Made by a program: the position numbers and the translations under genes. From positions 1-64,000 of the forward strand of contig NZ_AEYE02000028.1 in NCBI RefSeq assembly GCF_000298315.2: a stretch of 64,000 nt of DNA. Direction: 5' to 3'. This document shows, piece by piece, positions 36,545-45,137 of the stretch. The notes under the pieces were generated by a model, which worked only from the letters and a program-made list of their open reading frames with translations, was not told the DNA's origin and did no database searches. This DNA is from Rhizobium grahamii CCGE 502. GTDB taxonomy: Bacteria > Pseudomonadota > Alphaproteobacteria > Rhizobiales > Rhizobiaceae. How positions within the stretch are numbered: position 1 is the stretch's first letter; each line of letters opens with the position of its first letter.

Positions 36545-36967
36545 CTAGTCGGCGTTGATGTCGTCACCCTTGGACAGCACGCCTTCCTGGGCCTTGTAGA
36601 AATACTGGGAGGCGACCAGCCATCCCTTCAGCGGCCGAAGCGGCGGGATACAGGTCGCGAGCAGGAATGGTCCGGTTACAAAGATCTGGGTCCAGATCGA
36701 CGCGTGGTGCGCGACTTCGAGCCATACCGACAGGAGGACAGTCGGAATGCAGGCGAAGCAAATGACGAAGAAGGCCGGGCCATCGGCCGGATCGGCGAAG
36801 GAATAGTCGAGGCCGCAGATTTCGCAGCTTGGGCGGAGCGTCAGGAACCCCTTGAATAGATGCCCCTTGCCGCATCGGGGACAAAGGCCGCGAACGCCTG
36901 TCTGTATAGGCGAGAGCGGAGGGTAGTTGTCGTTCGTGAGTGTGTCGTCATGCAGACGCTTGGACAT
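36545..36967 (-). CDS. DUF983 family membrane protein
   Basis: 140 residues. The N-terminal zinc-ribbon-like pattern GLCPRCGKGHLFKGFLTL, with a second pair in PSCEICGLDYS, is diagnostic for DUF983, followed by two hydrophobic segments (FFVICFACIPTVLLSVWL and FVTGPFLLATCIPPL). In the family it is an inner-membrane protein of unknown role, sometimes near cytochrome oxidase genes. GGAGG precedes the ATG at 36967; the frame stays open upstream to 37054 but overlaps the next gene. Confidence 0.9.
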   Translation of the reverse strand: MSKRLHDDTLTNDNYPPLSPIQTGVRGLCPRCGKGHLFKGFLTLRPSCEICGLDYSFADPADGPAFFVICFACIPTVLLSVWLEVAHHASIWTQIFVTGPFLLATCIPPLRPLKGWLVASQYFYKAQEGVLSKGDDINAD

Positions 36968-36996
36968 CGTTCCCTCCATATCTCGGCTTGCGGGCG

Positions 36997-37461
36997 CTAG
37001 AACCCGTAGTGGCTCAGCCCCCAATGGCCGTCCGGGCGGCGACCGAGCGGCCACTTGAAGGTGCGGTCCTCGTCCTTGATCGGATGTTCATTGATGCTGG
37101 CGTGACGGTATTTCATCAGTCCATCGGCATCGAATTCCCAATTCTCGTTGCCGTAGGCTCTGAACCAGGTTCCGCTGTCGTCGTGGTGCTCGTAGGCGAA
37201 GCGGACGGCGATGCGGTTTCCGGAAAACGCCCAAAGCTCCTTGATCAGCCGATAGTCGAGTTCCCTCGCCCATTTGCGAGCCAGGAATGCCTCGATAGCC
37301 GGACGACCGACCACGAACTCCGCGCGGTTTCGCCAGCGGCTGTCTACCGTATAGGCGAGCGCGACCTTCGCAGGATCGCGCGTGTTCCAGCCGTCCTCGG
37401 CAAGCCGGACCTTCTCGGTCGCGGACTGAAGGGTGAATGGTGGCAGTGGTGGGCGGGTCAT
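36997..37461 (-). CDS. DUF1348 family (NTF2/SnoaL-like) protein
   Basis: 154 residues, cytoplasmic, with the NTF2-like cone fold. The opening [20 protein letters not shown] and the strands [32 protein letters not shown] and HASINEHPI are typical of DUF1348 proteins. Their function is unknown; NTF2-like folds often bind small ligands or act as isomerases or hydratases. AGGGAC precedes the ATG. The gene sits 9 bases downstream of the PNPOx-family gene. Confidence 0.9.
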   Translation of the reverse strand: MTRPPLPPFTLQSATEKVRLAEDGWNTRDPAKVALAYTVDSRWRNRAEFVVGRPAIEAFLARKWARELDYRLIKELWAFSGNRIAVRFAYEHHDDSGTWFRAYGNENWEFDADGLMKYRHASINEHPIKDEDRTFKWPLGRRPDGHWGLSHYGF

Positions 37462-37470
37462 TTGTCGTCC

Positions 37471-38100
37471 CTATCCATGATTGTTGGCAGCCGCTTTGAG
37501 TGCGGCGACTTCGGCTTCCAGTTCCCTGATGCGAGCGTCTCTGGTCTCGATTGCCTTGAGCACCTCGTCGGCCTCGAACCGCAGCGGAATATGCTGCGGG
37601 CAGTTCGCATCCCATGCCGTCACCTTGAAGAGCATGACCTGCTCCGGTCTAGCGGCGTAGCCTTCGGGCATCAGTCGCTTGATCAGCTCGTCATCGCATT
37701 CGACGACTTTCGCGGTGCCCCAGATCTTCACCCGCGATCGGCTGCCGTAGTCGATGAGGAACAGGTGCGCCTTGTCGTTTTCGACCAGATTGCCTTGCGA
37801 GATGAACTGCCGATTTCCCACAAAGTCGACGAAGCCGACCGTCGTCTCGTCGATGACACGCAGAAAGCCCGGCGGGCCGCCGCGGTGCTGGACGTACGGC
37901 TGGCCCTGGGAATTCACGGTGGCGAGGAAGATGCTGATCTGCTTCTCGATGTAGCCCTTGAGTTCCGGGGTGATGGTTGTCGCCCATCCACCGCGCTCTT
38001 CCATCCTCGAATACGAGCGTCGAGATCCCTTTCGCTCCTGGATCGCCTTCACGCTTGTCGTGAAGGCGATGTCGCTCGAAACCTGGTGCGCGGTGTCCAT
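37471..38100 (-). CDS. Pyridoxamine-5'-phosphate-oxidase family (split-barrel flavoprotein)
   Basis: 209 residues. A split-barrel FMN-binding domain is suggested by FLATVNSQGQPYVQHRGGPP, GFVDFVGNRQFISQGNLVEN and VKIWGTAKVV, followed by a short C-terminal coiled segment (ARIRELEAEVAALKAA). Family members use FMN or F420 to reduce or oxidise small molecules. GGAGGAGG precedes the ATG at 38100. It belongs to the leftward stress-type run and may detoxify redox-active compounds. Confidence 0.88.
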   Translation of the reverse strand: MDTAHQVSSDIAFTTSVKAIQERKGSRRSYSRMEERGGWATTITPELKGYIEKQISIFLATVNSQGQPYVQHRGGPPGFLRVIDETTVGFVDFVGNRQFISQGNLVENDKAHLFLIDYGSRSRVKIWGTAKVVECDDELIKRLMPEGYAARPEQVMLFKVTAWDANCPQHIPLRFEADEVLKAIETRDARIRELEAEVAALKAAANNHG

Positions 38101-38138
38101 CGTCGCCCTCCTCCGGCAGCCTTTTGGCGAGAATGCCT

Positions 38139-39107
38139 TCAGACGCCTTCGTACACAACACGCGTGAAGAGCGCCGGAGGGATCACCCACTGGCCGAATT
38201 TGGCGTCCCATTGCTTGGTCGGGTTGGCAGCGATGGTTTCCTCGACGGAGCGGCCAGCCTTTTTCATCTTGGCCACATTCTCCCTGGCGCCGACGAGCAT
38301 GTCGAGCCAGACCTTGATGTCTTCGCGGTTCGCGATGTCGCCGTGACCGGGGATGACGATGGTCTTTTTGTCGATCATCTTGATGTTCGCTTCGGCCGCG
38401 GCAATCTGGCCGTCGATGCTGCCGCCCGTCGAAGAGTCGATGAAGGGGTACAGCCCGGTCCAGAGCGTGTCGCCGACGTGGATTACGTTGTCCTCCTCGA
38501 AGAAGACCGAGATGTCGCTGTCGGTGTGGGCGGGGCCGTAGTATCTGAGCCTGATGGTCTTGCCATCCAGCTTCAGCGTTTCCTCGTCGCCCTTCATGAG
38601 ACGGGTCGGCAGCGCGCCCTTCGGGGACGGCGGGAAGTCGAAGTTCCAGTCTTCGACGCGGGTGGCTGCTTCGAGACGCTTAAGGGTGTTCGGATGCGCC
38701 ATGATGGCGGCGCCTTCCGAGTTGAGCCACTCGTTGCCGTCGGTATGGTCGAAGTGCCAATGGGTATCTATCAGATGCGTGATCGGTTCCGGCCCGATAT
38801 CGGCCAGAGCCTTTTCCAGACGTGGCCGCGTGGCGGTTATCCCGGCATCAACCAGGAGCTTGCCGTCCTTGCCAGTTACGACGGCCACGTTGCCGCCCGA
38901 TCCCCCGAGGACGTTCACGCCACCGCGCAGCTTGGTGGTCGCGATTTCGGCCTTGGCCGCAGCCTCGCGGATGATCAGGACCTGGCTCTTGGCGGCGGCA
39001 AAGGCTTCGCGAGGCGTCAGCCAAGCACCTGTGGCAGCAATCGTCGCGCCGCCAAGGCAGCAAAGGCAGAAACCGCGTCTTGATAATGCGTAGTCGTGCT
39101 TGGTCAT
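38139..39107 (-). CDS. Tat-exported MBL-fold hydrolase
   Basis: 322 residues. The N-terminus MTKHDYALSRRGFCLCCLGG is a twin-arginine signal (SRRGF). The MBL fold shows DTHWHFDHTDGN (HxHxDH), a metal His in AHPNTL, GPAHTDSDISVF and IPGHGDI. Its layout resembles SoxH/quinoprotein-relay and subclass B3-like hydrolases. GGAG lies 6 bases before the ATG at 39107. It heads the leftward run and faces the reversed-order regulator; a double-hairpin repeat lies just upstream of its start. Confidence 0.9.
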   Translation of the reverse strand: MTKHDYALSRRGFCLCCLGGATIAATGAWLTPREAFAAAKSQVLIIREAAAKAEIATTKLRGGVNVLGGSGGNVAVVTGKDGKLLVDAGITATRPRLEKALADIGPEPITHLIDTHWHFDHTDGNEWLNSEGAAIMAHPNTLKRLEAATRVEDWNFDFPPSPKGALPTRLMKGDEETLKLDGKTIRLRYYGPAHTDSDISVFFEEDNVIHVGDTLWTGLYPFIDSSTGGSIDGQIAAAEANIKMIDKKTIVIPGHGDIANREDIKVWLDMLVGARENVAKMKKAGRSVEETIAANPTKQWDAKFGQWVIPPALFTRVVYEGV

Positions 39108-39132
39108 CACCCGCTCCATTGGTCGACTGCGT

Positions 39133-39209
39133 GCCTGAAGAAGTGCCACCACGCTGGGAGGAAGCGTGGTGGCGACCTCGATCCAAATCCGGCCGAGCTT
39201 TGATCGAGG
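39133..39209. repeat. Double-hairpin repeat, copy B
   Basis: GCCACCACGC and GCGTGGTGGC form a perfect 10-bp stem at 39145-39173, followed by CCTCGATC and GATCGAGG at 39176-39209. The arrangement and sequence match copy A at 21628-21706. Here it lies upstream of the MBL gene rather than at the end of an alpha/beta hydrolase. On the minus strand its second part resembles the last codons of that hydrolase, so it is probably the stump of a deleted copy. Confidence 0.7.
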
Positions 39210-39504
39210 GAAGCTGATCGGTTGACCAATACTCCCACCCGCCGACGATCACGAGGTAGTTGTCGTGAAGCCCGGTGAGATCCCGTGAGATGCCCGAAAG
39301 ACCTCCCGAAAACCTAGACTATGGTCGAGTCCAGATCGACCTTGGCCGTGTTCCACCGACAAGAGTCGGATTGTTCGTGACTGCCGGCGGAGCTACGGTC
39401 CCCACGCGATCATATTCATGTCGATGCCTCCGCCGGGGAAAGGACGATGCGAACTTCGCATCCCCGTCATGCGGCGACATCCGCAGCCGACTGGGGAGTC
39501 AGCC

Positions 39505-40329
39505 ATGCAAGGTCCGTTCGCGAATTCGACGAACCGTCCGACGTCTCGGGACGTACAACCACCGCACCATGAGACCCCGCGCGAAGCAGGCGACGACACC
39601 ATCCACTTCGGCCGCTTCTGCGCCGTCCCCCACTCGAGACAGCTCCTCATGGACGGCAGACCCCGCGAGATCGGTGGACGCGCGTTCGATCTACTCATGG
39701 TTCTCCTCCGCTCTAACGGTGGCATCGTGAGCAAGGAAGAGATCTTTGACGAGGTCTGGCCGTCGATGGTCGTAGAGGAGTGCAACCTCCGTTTCCAGAT
39801 CGGCTCGCTTCGTAGGGCGCTGGACGACCACGGGGATATAATCAAGACTATCGTTCGCCGCGGATACATGCTCGTTCGGGATGATACAGTGCCGGAAGGC
39901 GGCGTCGCCCCTTCCCTTGGCATCGCACCGCAGTCGAAAATCGACATCGTAGAGAAGGTCGACAAGGACAAGCCGTACATAGTCCTGATCGACGACGATG
40001 ATGGCGTCCGACGCGCTATCACCGGGCTTCTCAGATCGGTCGGCCACTCCGTGGGATCGTTCCCCTCGGTCAAGGCGTATGAAGAGAGCGATAGTGTGCA
40101 TCGCGCGGACTGCCTGATACTCGACGTGGGGCTTCCGGGACAAAACGGTCTGGATTTCCAGGCCGAACTCATGAAGTCTGGCCTTCGTCAGCGGATCGTC
40201 TTCATCAGCGGCAACGCGGACATTCCGATGTCAGTTCGCGCCATGAAGGCTGGCGCAGTAGAATTCCTGACGAAGCCGGTTCGGCATCAGGATCTGCTGT
40301 CTGCGGTGGATCTGGCGATCAACGCCTGA
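39505..40329 (+). CDS. Winged-helix DNA-binding + C-terminal receiver regulator (reversed OmpR order)
   Basis: 274 residues. Residues about 40-130 form a Trans_reg_C winged helix ([49 protein letters not shown]). Residues about 155-270 form a response-regulator receiver of FixJ type with VLIDDDDGVRR, phospho-acceptor LILDVGLPGQNG, FISGNAD and LTKPV. Normal OmpR proteins have the receiver first, so the order is reversed. GGGGAG lies 6 bases before the ATG at 39505. It diverges from the MBL-headed detoxification run, its likely target. A decayed relative lies at 22876-23085. Confidence 0.88.
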   Translation: MQGPFANSTNRPTSRDVQPPHHETPREAGDDTIHFGRFCAVPHSRQLLMDGRPREIGGRAFDLLMVLLRSNGGIVSKEEIFDEVWPSMVVEECNLRFQIGSLRRALDDHGDIIKTIVRRGYMLVRDDTVPEGGVAPSLGIAPQSKIDIVEKVDKDKPYIVLIDDDDGVRRAITGLLRSVGHSVGSFPSVKAYEESDSVHRADCLILDVGLPGQNGLDFQAELMKSGLRQRIVFISGNADIPMSVRAMKAGAVEFLTKPVRHQDLLSAVDLAINA

Positions 40330-40363
40330 CCCAGTTTCTCCCACCGCTTTCACGTAGCCAGCC

Positions 40364-40959
40364 ATGACGGAGATCGGCGCACCAAATCCGAGGACAACCA
40401 CGTTCATCGGTGGCAGCGAGGGCGAATGGGCTGTCACTTCGCAGCGCATGCTCCTTGGGCCGCCAATTGCTGCGGTCTCGCGGGTGGCCATGGTATCGGG
40501 AAATAGCCCCGCAGCACCCGACGCCGCCTGGATCCTGCGCGGCGTCGCCACCAACGATCGATACACGATGAGTGACGAAAAGACTTCACTACTCGAAAGG
40601 CAGGCTCCGATCGGCCGCCCGGAAGCAACACGAGCTGCTCTTATCCTCCTGAAAAAGACCCCCGACTGGTGGGCCATGACGCAAGACGAGCGCCGCGCTG
40701 TTCTCGAAGAGCACATCACATAGCGATCGGCCTACGCTACCTTCCTGCTGTCGCCCGTCGACTGCTTCACTGCCGCGACCTGGAAGCTGCGGCGCCGTTT
40801 GATTTCCAAGGATTTCTTGACTTTGCACCTGCCGACGAGCCTGCATTCGATGACATGTTGGGCCAGCTCAGATCGACCAAGGAATGGAGCTTCATGGAAC
40901 GGGAGATCGACATCCGCTTGGTCAGGCCATTGGGTGAGACCCAACTCAGGATCGCATGA
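40364..40959 (+). pseudogene. Chlorite-dismutase-family gene, frameshifted
   Basis: Two overlapping frames make one protein of about 195 residues. The first runs from MTEIGAPNPRTTTF through WILRGVATNDRYTMSDEK and WWAMTQDERRAVLEEH, then hits a stop at 40721-40723. The next frame continues from about 40714 as HHIAIGLRYLPAVARRLLHC and ends REIDIRLVR plus a short tail. This is the standard order of chlorite dismutase-like (haem-binding or heme-biosynthesis related) proteins. The shift at about 40710-40720 breaks the gene, unless it is a sequence error. Confidence 0.75.
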
Positions 40960-41233
40960 TCGGAAGTGTCGACGGCGCCGGAGCGCGTTGGTTACGCTGA
41001 TCGAATTTTCGAAAGAAGCCACGATACCGGCGGCATTGCAGGGGATGACCTGCAGTGCCTTCTCTTGCGTTTGGACGAAGTGATGCTCGGCAGAGCGAGA
41101 TCCTCCCGCAACCCAACATCGTCTCACGCCCATTCCCGACATCTCACACTATCTCTGCGCCGCAAGATGTAGCGTCACCTCAATGAAAGTGCCTAGGGAC
41201 GTTCGGATCCCGGCGCTCAAAGAGGTGACATCC

Positions 41234-42004
41234 ATGAAGAAGTTCCTTTCAGGCTCTGCAATGTTGGCAGCACTCCTGCTAGGCGGATCAGCGCTCGCCG
41301 CCTCCAAACCGACAGTGGTCCTTGTGCACGGCGCCTTCGCCGAGTCCGCGAGCTGGGACGGCGTGGCTGCAAAACTACTTAAGGAGGGCTATCCGGTCGT
41401 GGCTGTCGCCAATCCTCTGCGTGGCCTGAAATACGACTCCGATTACGTCAGCGAGGTGGTGAAGTCGATCAAGGGCCCGATCGTCCTCGTCGGTCACTCG
41501 TATGGTGGGTCGGTTATCAGCGACGTCGCGATCAAGGATACCGGGATCAAGTCGCTGGTCTTCGTGTCCGGCCTTGCTCCTGAGAAGGGCGAGAGCGTCA
41601 GCGAGCTGGGCAAGAAGTTCCCCGGCGGCACTCTGGGCGGCACGCTTGCACCGCCCGTCCTTCAGCCGGATGGCAAGCACGACCTCTACATCGATCAGAG
41701 CAAGTTCTGGAAACAGTTCGCCGCCGACGTCCCGAAGGACAAGGCAGCGCTGATGGGAGCCGAGCAGCGCCCGATCGCGGCAGAAGCCTTCGAAGAGCCC
41801 TCGACAGAACCCGCATGGAAGTCCCTGCCCTCGCACTTCATCTACGGCTCCGAGGACAAGAACCTTCCTCCCGCACTGCATGCCTTCATGGCCAAGCGCG
41901 CCAACGCGAAGGAAGCGGTCGAGGTCAAGGGATCGTCCCACGTCGTGATGATCTCGCACCCCGACAAGGTCGCAGCGATGATCGAGCGAGCCGCCGCCGA
42001 CTAG
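41234..42004 (+). CDS. Secreted alpha/beta hydrolase (AB_hydrolase_6, esterase-like)
   Basis: 256 residues with a Sec signal peptide (MKKFLSGSAMLAALLLGG, likely cleaved after ALA before ASK). The fold shows VVLVHGAFAESASWDGVA, the nucleophile VGHSYGGSVIS, an acid in YGSEDKNLPP and the His in KGSSHVVMISHP. This matches the salicylate-esterase/MEST-like group of small alpha/beta hydrolases, probably periplasmic. GAGGTG precedes the ATG at 41234. It is followed by an AraC regulator, which may control it. Confidence 0.9.
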   Translation: MKKFLSGSAMLAALLLGGSALAASKPTVVLVHGAFAESASWDGVAAKLLKEGYPVVAVANPLRGLKYDSDYVSEVVKSIKGPIVLVGHSYGGSVISDVAIKDTGIKSLVFVSGLAPEKGESVSELGKKFPGGTLGGTLAPPVLQPDGKHDLYIDQSKFWKQFAADVPKDKAALMGAEQRPIAAEAFEEPSTEPAWKSLPSHFIYGSEDKNLPPALHAFMAKRANAKEAVEVKGSSHVVMISHPDKVAAMIERAAAD

Positions 42005-42045
42005 ACGCATCGTCCCCGCAGAGCAACTACAAACAGGAGCATGAC

Positions 42046-42993
42046 ATGCACCCCGATATCGCCATCAAGGTGAGCCTGGGCATGACAGGCGACGTCTTCG
42101 AAACGTTCGACGACTGCCTGCATGTCGAGCACTACCAAGTCGCTGACCCCAACATCTTCCTGGCGAAACTCACCCGCGAGAATGGAAGCCGCGCGATCAA
42201 CACTTCGCTCAGCGCTGGAGCTGGCACATTCATTCTTGCGGACCGGGATTCCGAGCTTCGCCTCGAGCAGAAAGGCTGCGTCCTCTACCAGGGCGTTCTG
42301 GTCGAGGACAGCATCGCCTTCATCGAAGGCTCCGATCCCATTTCCGTGGAGCTCCAGTCAGATGCTTGCCTGTACGTCCTCACGTTCCTGCGCGAACGGC
42401 ACTCCTGGCCTTGCCCGGTCATCGGCGGCCGCTTCAACATTCGTGACGAGCGTCTCTCGGAACTGATCGATGACGTGTCGGAAAGCTCAGCGGCGCGAAG
42501 AAGCGACCTTGCGCGCGAATTCTCGACACGGGCATTCGAGCGCTATCAGTCCCTGCCCCGCGTGCATCCCCTGTCCACCTGGCGGCTGAACCGAGTGCGG
42601 CGGCATGCAGAAGCGAGGCTCGACCAGCGCCTGACCCTCGAACAGCTGGCGGACGTAGCGGGCTTCTCGCGCGCGCACTTCGCCGCCACCTTCAAGGCGG
42701 CCACCTCGATGAGCGCACATGAATTCCTACTGCGGCTCCGCATCCAGGAAGCCGCCAAGCTGCTGCTGGGAACGGATCTCCCACTCGTGGACATCGCCCT
42801 GCAATGCGGGTTCCAGAACCAACCCCATTTCACGACGGTCTTCAAGAAGATGACCTCCGCCACCCCGCGCAGATGGCGCAACGCTCGCCGCGGCCTTCCC
42901 ACGCCTTCGGTCCCGGGGCTTCGTCGACGCAATGCCACGACCATCGATCTTCCGGTCATCGACCCGGATCGTCCATCCCACGAGCTGCACTAG
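42046..42993 (+). CDS. AraC family transcriptional regulator
   Basis: 315 residues. The N-terminal part (about 1-190) is a ligand- or dimer-type domain. The C-terminal AraC domain has two helix-turn-helix motifs: LTLEQLADVAGFSRAHFAAT and LVDIALQCGFQNQPHFTTVF, followed by the PRRWR end. AGGAG lies 6 bases before the ATG at 42046. The gene begins 41 bases after the esterase gene and probably regulates it. The effector is unknown. Confidence 0.9.
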   Translation: MHPDIAIKVSLGMTGDVFETFDDCLHVEHYQVADPNIFLAKLTRENGSRAINTSLSAGAGTFILADRDSELRLEQKGCVLYQGVLVEDSIAFIEGSDPISVELQSDACLYVLTFLRERHSWPCPVIGGRFNIRDERLSELIDDVSESSAARRSDLAREFSTRAFERYQSLPRVHPLSTWRLNRVRRHAEARLDQRLTLEQLADVAGFSRAHFAATFKAATSMSAHEFLLRLRIQEAAKLLLGTDLPLVDIALQCGFQNQPHFTTVFKKMTSATPRRWRNARRGLPTPSVPGLRRRNATTIDLPVIDPDRPSHELH

Positions 42994-43025
42994 CGGCACC
43001 CAACCCTTTCTTGAGCAGTCCTGAG

Positions 43026-43275
43026 ATGACACGCGTAACCCTGCATCCTTCGATCGAAGCGGCGCCCGAGGCTGCTCGCCCGACACTCGAGGCGATCAAG
43101 AAGCAAATGGGCGGCGTCCCGAACGTCTTCAGAATGATGGCAAACAGTCCGGCAGTCCTCTAAGCCTATTCGTCACTTAACGGCGCGCTCGGCAGGGGCA
43201 AGCTGGACAAGAAGATCCGCGAGCGGATCGCGCTTGCTATCGCCCAGAAAAACGGGTGCCGCTATTGCCTCGAAT
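43026..43275 (+). pseudogene. AhpD/carboxymuconolactone-decarboxylase-like remnant
   Basis: ATG at 43026 gives MTRVTLHPSIEAAPEAARPT, then GGVPNVFRMMANSPAVL and an in-frame TAA at 43161-43163. The same frame continues AYSSLNGALGRGKLDKKIRE and ALAIAQKNGCRYCLEF before similarity ends abruptly. AhpD-like proteins use a CxxC pair; here CRYC is present, but the rest of the helical domain is missing. So it has both a nonsense codon and a 3' truncation. Confidence 0.75.
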
Positions 43276-43398
43276 TTTTTCACCCGCCTTTATGTCGCGA
43301 TGTGCCACGAAGTAGCCGCGGTGATCCGGTGCGTTCTCGTGTCCAGCCTTCTCGTTTTCGAAAATGCAGATCTCGCCGAGCTTTGGTTCGTAGGCCAA
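43237..43398 (-). CDS. Short hypothetical protein, probably truncated
   Basis: A 53-residue frame with a TTG start at 43398 and AAGGA 6 bases upstream: AYEPKLGEICIFENEKAGHE, then NAPDHRGYFVAHRDIKAG. The sequence resembles short rhizobial hypothetical proteins with a PDxRG segment, but I cannot name a family. Its last codons run into the AhpD-like remnant on the other strand, so the true C-terminus was probably lost at a junction near 43275. Confidence 0.45.
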   Translation of the reverse strand: MAYEPKLGEICIFENEKAGHENAPDHRGYFVAHRDIKAGEKIRGNSGTRFSGR

Positions 43399-43417
43399 TT
43401 TGTTTCCTTAGGCTGCC

Positions 43418-43747
43418 TCAATGAAGGATACGAGACTGGTGCTCTGAAGACACCTCAGGTTCGTCGGATTCGTCCGAAACGCCCTCGAACCTTTCGGAAA
43501 GGCTCGCGACGTAGCTGATGCCCTGCTCTAGCAGGATCTGCGCGGCCCGAAGCATGTCCGTCGAAGCTTCGATGCCGCATCCTCGGATCGAGCATGCGAG
43601 ATAGGTCGCATTTCGGGCGGATTTCAGGTCACCTCGTTCGCCAGCATCCTCGGCGACGCTTTCCAGGGCGCTCACCACGAGCGTCATCATGTCTGCTCTT
43701 TCACTGGGCGACATCTCAATCAATGTTCTTCCTGTCATGATAGCCAT
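43418..43747 (-). CDS. Hypothetical protein
   Basis: 109 residues, not recognised. Mostly helical in appearance: MSPSERADMMTLVVSALESV, then LKSARNATYLACSIRGCGIE and DMLRAAQILLEQGISYVASL. No signal peptide or membrane segment. The start is uncertain (43747 or 43738). Codon use looks like that of its neighbours. It lies 20 bases downstream of the short 53-residue frame's start side, in the same orientation. Confidence 0.6.
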   Translation of the reverse strand: MAIMTGRTLIEMSPSERADMMTLVVSALESVAEDAGERGDLKSARNATYLACSIRGCGIEASTDMLRAAQILLEQGISYVASLSERFEGVSDESDEPEVSSEHQSRILH

Positions 43748-43929
43748 CCATTCGTGCGCGAGCAGGCGCGCGCGGGCGCTGCTGGCGATCTAATCGGTTC
43801 TTTGGGAACAGTCTTGGACGTATTCGTCCGTCGTCGTCACAGTTGGCGATCGAGGAAGAGACCCGCAAGGCCGCGATCCATGCCAAGATGACAACGGAGA
43901 CCTGCGTGACTTGATCGTCTCGGGGAATG

Positions 43930-44182
43930 CTAGTCGTCTGAGAAGCGGCGCGGCGGAGGAGCCTGGCGCCTCAGCGCAGCCTCGATGTCAACGGCCAGCT
44001 TGGCACTCCTAATGTGGAGTTCCGCGGCGGTCGGCTCGGGCGACAGGAGCACGCTTTCCGTTGATTGAAGAGCGCCGGCGGCGACGGGGTCTCGCAACTG
44101 AACGTCCTGCTGCGGTATGGCGATCTCCCGACGGTTCGATTTGCGGAAAGAGGCCCCCGCCGGGGAAAGAGCGAGGGCCTCT
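43930..44182 (-). pseudogene. Open reading remnant without a start
   Basis: A minus-strand frame opens after a stop at about 44183 and runs to a stop at 43930-43932. It includes FRKSNRREIAIPQQDVQLRD, SVLLSPEPTAAELHIRSAKL and a Pro-rich end (RRQAPPPRRFSDD). The composition looks coding, but there is no ATG or GTG with a site. Probably the tail of a lost gene; not recognised. Confidence 0.3.
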
Positions 44183-44271
44183 CATGAGGTGATCGCGGCC
44201 TTAGCGAGGAGACGGCCTTGCGGTAGGGGCTGAGTTGAACGCTGCGATCGCCTTGGGAGTTATGAAGTTCT

Positions 44272-44640
44272 TCAATCTGCGTTCGGGACGACGAACTCGA
44301 TCGTCTCCGAGGTAATGACCGATTCATTGGATCCGCAAGCGCGATGAGAATCCGATGTCGGCCGGGCTTCAGCCCGACCACGATGAGCGTCTGGCCGCTG
44401 GCGTCGACGAAGTGCCATGGCAGATGGTCGACCGTGATGTGAAAATGGCCTATCCTCGGCGAGACATCGAGGGCACCCACGCCAAATACCGGGAACGACG
44501 CGAATGTTCTTCGTCCGGTACTGGATGAACACGCGCCCGTGTGCCGCGGTGCCGCTTCATTCTCAATCGCGATCAAGGGCGACGGGCCTTTGACGTCTCG
44601 GGCACGCAAAGCTTCAGACTGGCGTCGGCCATGGCGGTCT
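44272..44640 (-). pseudogene. DUF6130-like protein remnant with frameshifts
   Basis: The minus strand in one frame reads ARDVKGPSPLIAIENEA. It shifts to VFIQYRTKNIRVVP, then returns for VFGVGALDVSPRIGHFHITV, HLPWHFVDASGQTLIVVGLK and ILIALADPMN, and shifts again for SVITSETIEFVVPNAD and a stop. The order matches DUF6130-type proteins (HLHV..DLPWHW..DA region), small exported proteins of unknown function. At least two frame changes are needed, so it is a pseudogene unless the sequence is wrong. Confidence 0.65.
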
Positions 44641-44749
44641 CCGAAATCTCCGGACCTGTGATTGCGACTTGTTCGTGCTGCGGCCCTTAAGTGGCTACGA
44701 GATTGCGTCTGTGATTGCCCAGAGTCGAGCAAGATGCGGTGAGGTGCCG

Positions 44750-45133
44750 TTAGGAGGCGTTTGCCAGCGCAGTCCGAACCGCCTGCAGCAGTTCGCTCGG
44801 GCTGACAGGCTTCAGGAAGACCTTCATGGCACCCGAGCTTCGTGCGCGGTCGCCCGCCGCAACGTCGGTATGCGCGGTTATGAGGATGGAGGGAATGACG
44901 ACGGACATCCCGGCAAGCCGATCCAGGAGATCGAGGCCCGAAATGCCTCCAAGCTGTATATCCGTCACGAGGCAAGTCGCCGTCTGCAATTCGTCGGAGT
45001 CAAGAAACTCCTCGGCCGAAGCAAACGATGCCGCGTTTATGCCCGATGCCCGCAGCAGTCCTCTCAAGGCGTCCCGCACGGGTTCGTCGTCCTCGACACA
45101 GACCACCAGCGAAGGCTTTGTCATCGCAATCAT
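44750..45133 (-). CDS. Stand-alone response-regulator receiver (FixJ/CheY-like)
   Basis: 127 residues, receiver domain only: acidic pair CVEDDEPVRDALRG, phospho-acceptor in CLVTDIQLGGISG, conserved Thr in ILITAHTD and Lys in VFLKPVSP. There is no output domain, so it may act as a phosphate sink or by protein contact. It is the last gene of the kinase-FixJ-receiver run, 4 bases after the FixJ gene. The start could also be the internal ATG at 45124. Confidence 0.9.
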   Translation of the reverse strand: MIAMTKPSLVVCVEDDEPVRDALRGLLRASGINAASFASAEEFLDSDELQTATCLVTDIQLGGISGLDLLDRLAGMSVVIPSILITAHTDVAAGDRARSSGAMKVFLKPVSPSELLQAVRTALANAS

Positions 45134-45137
45134 AGTC

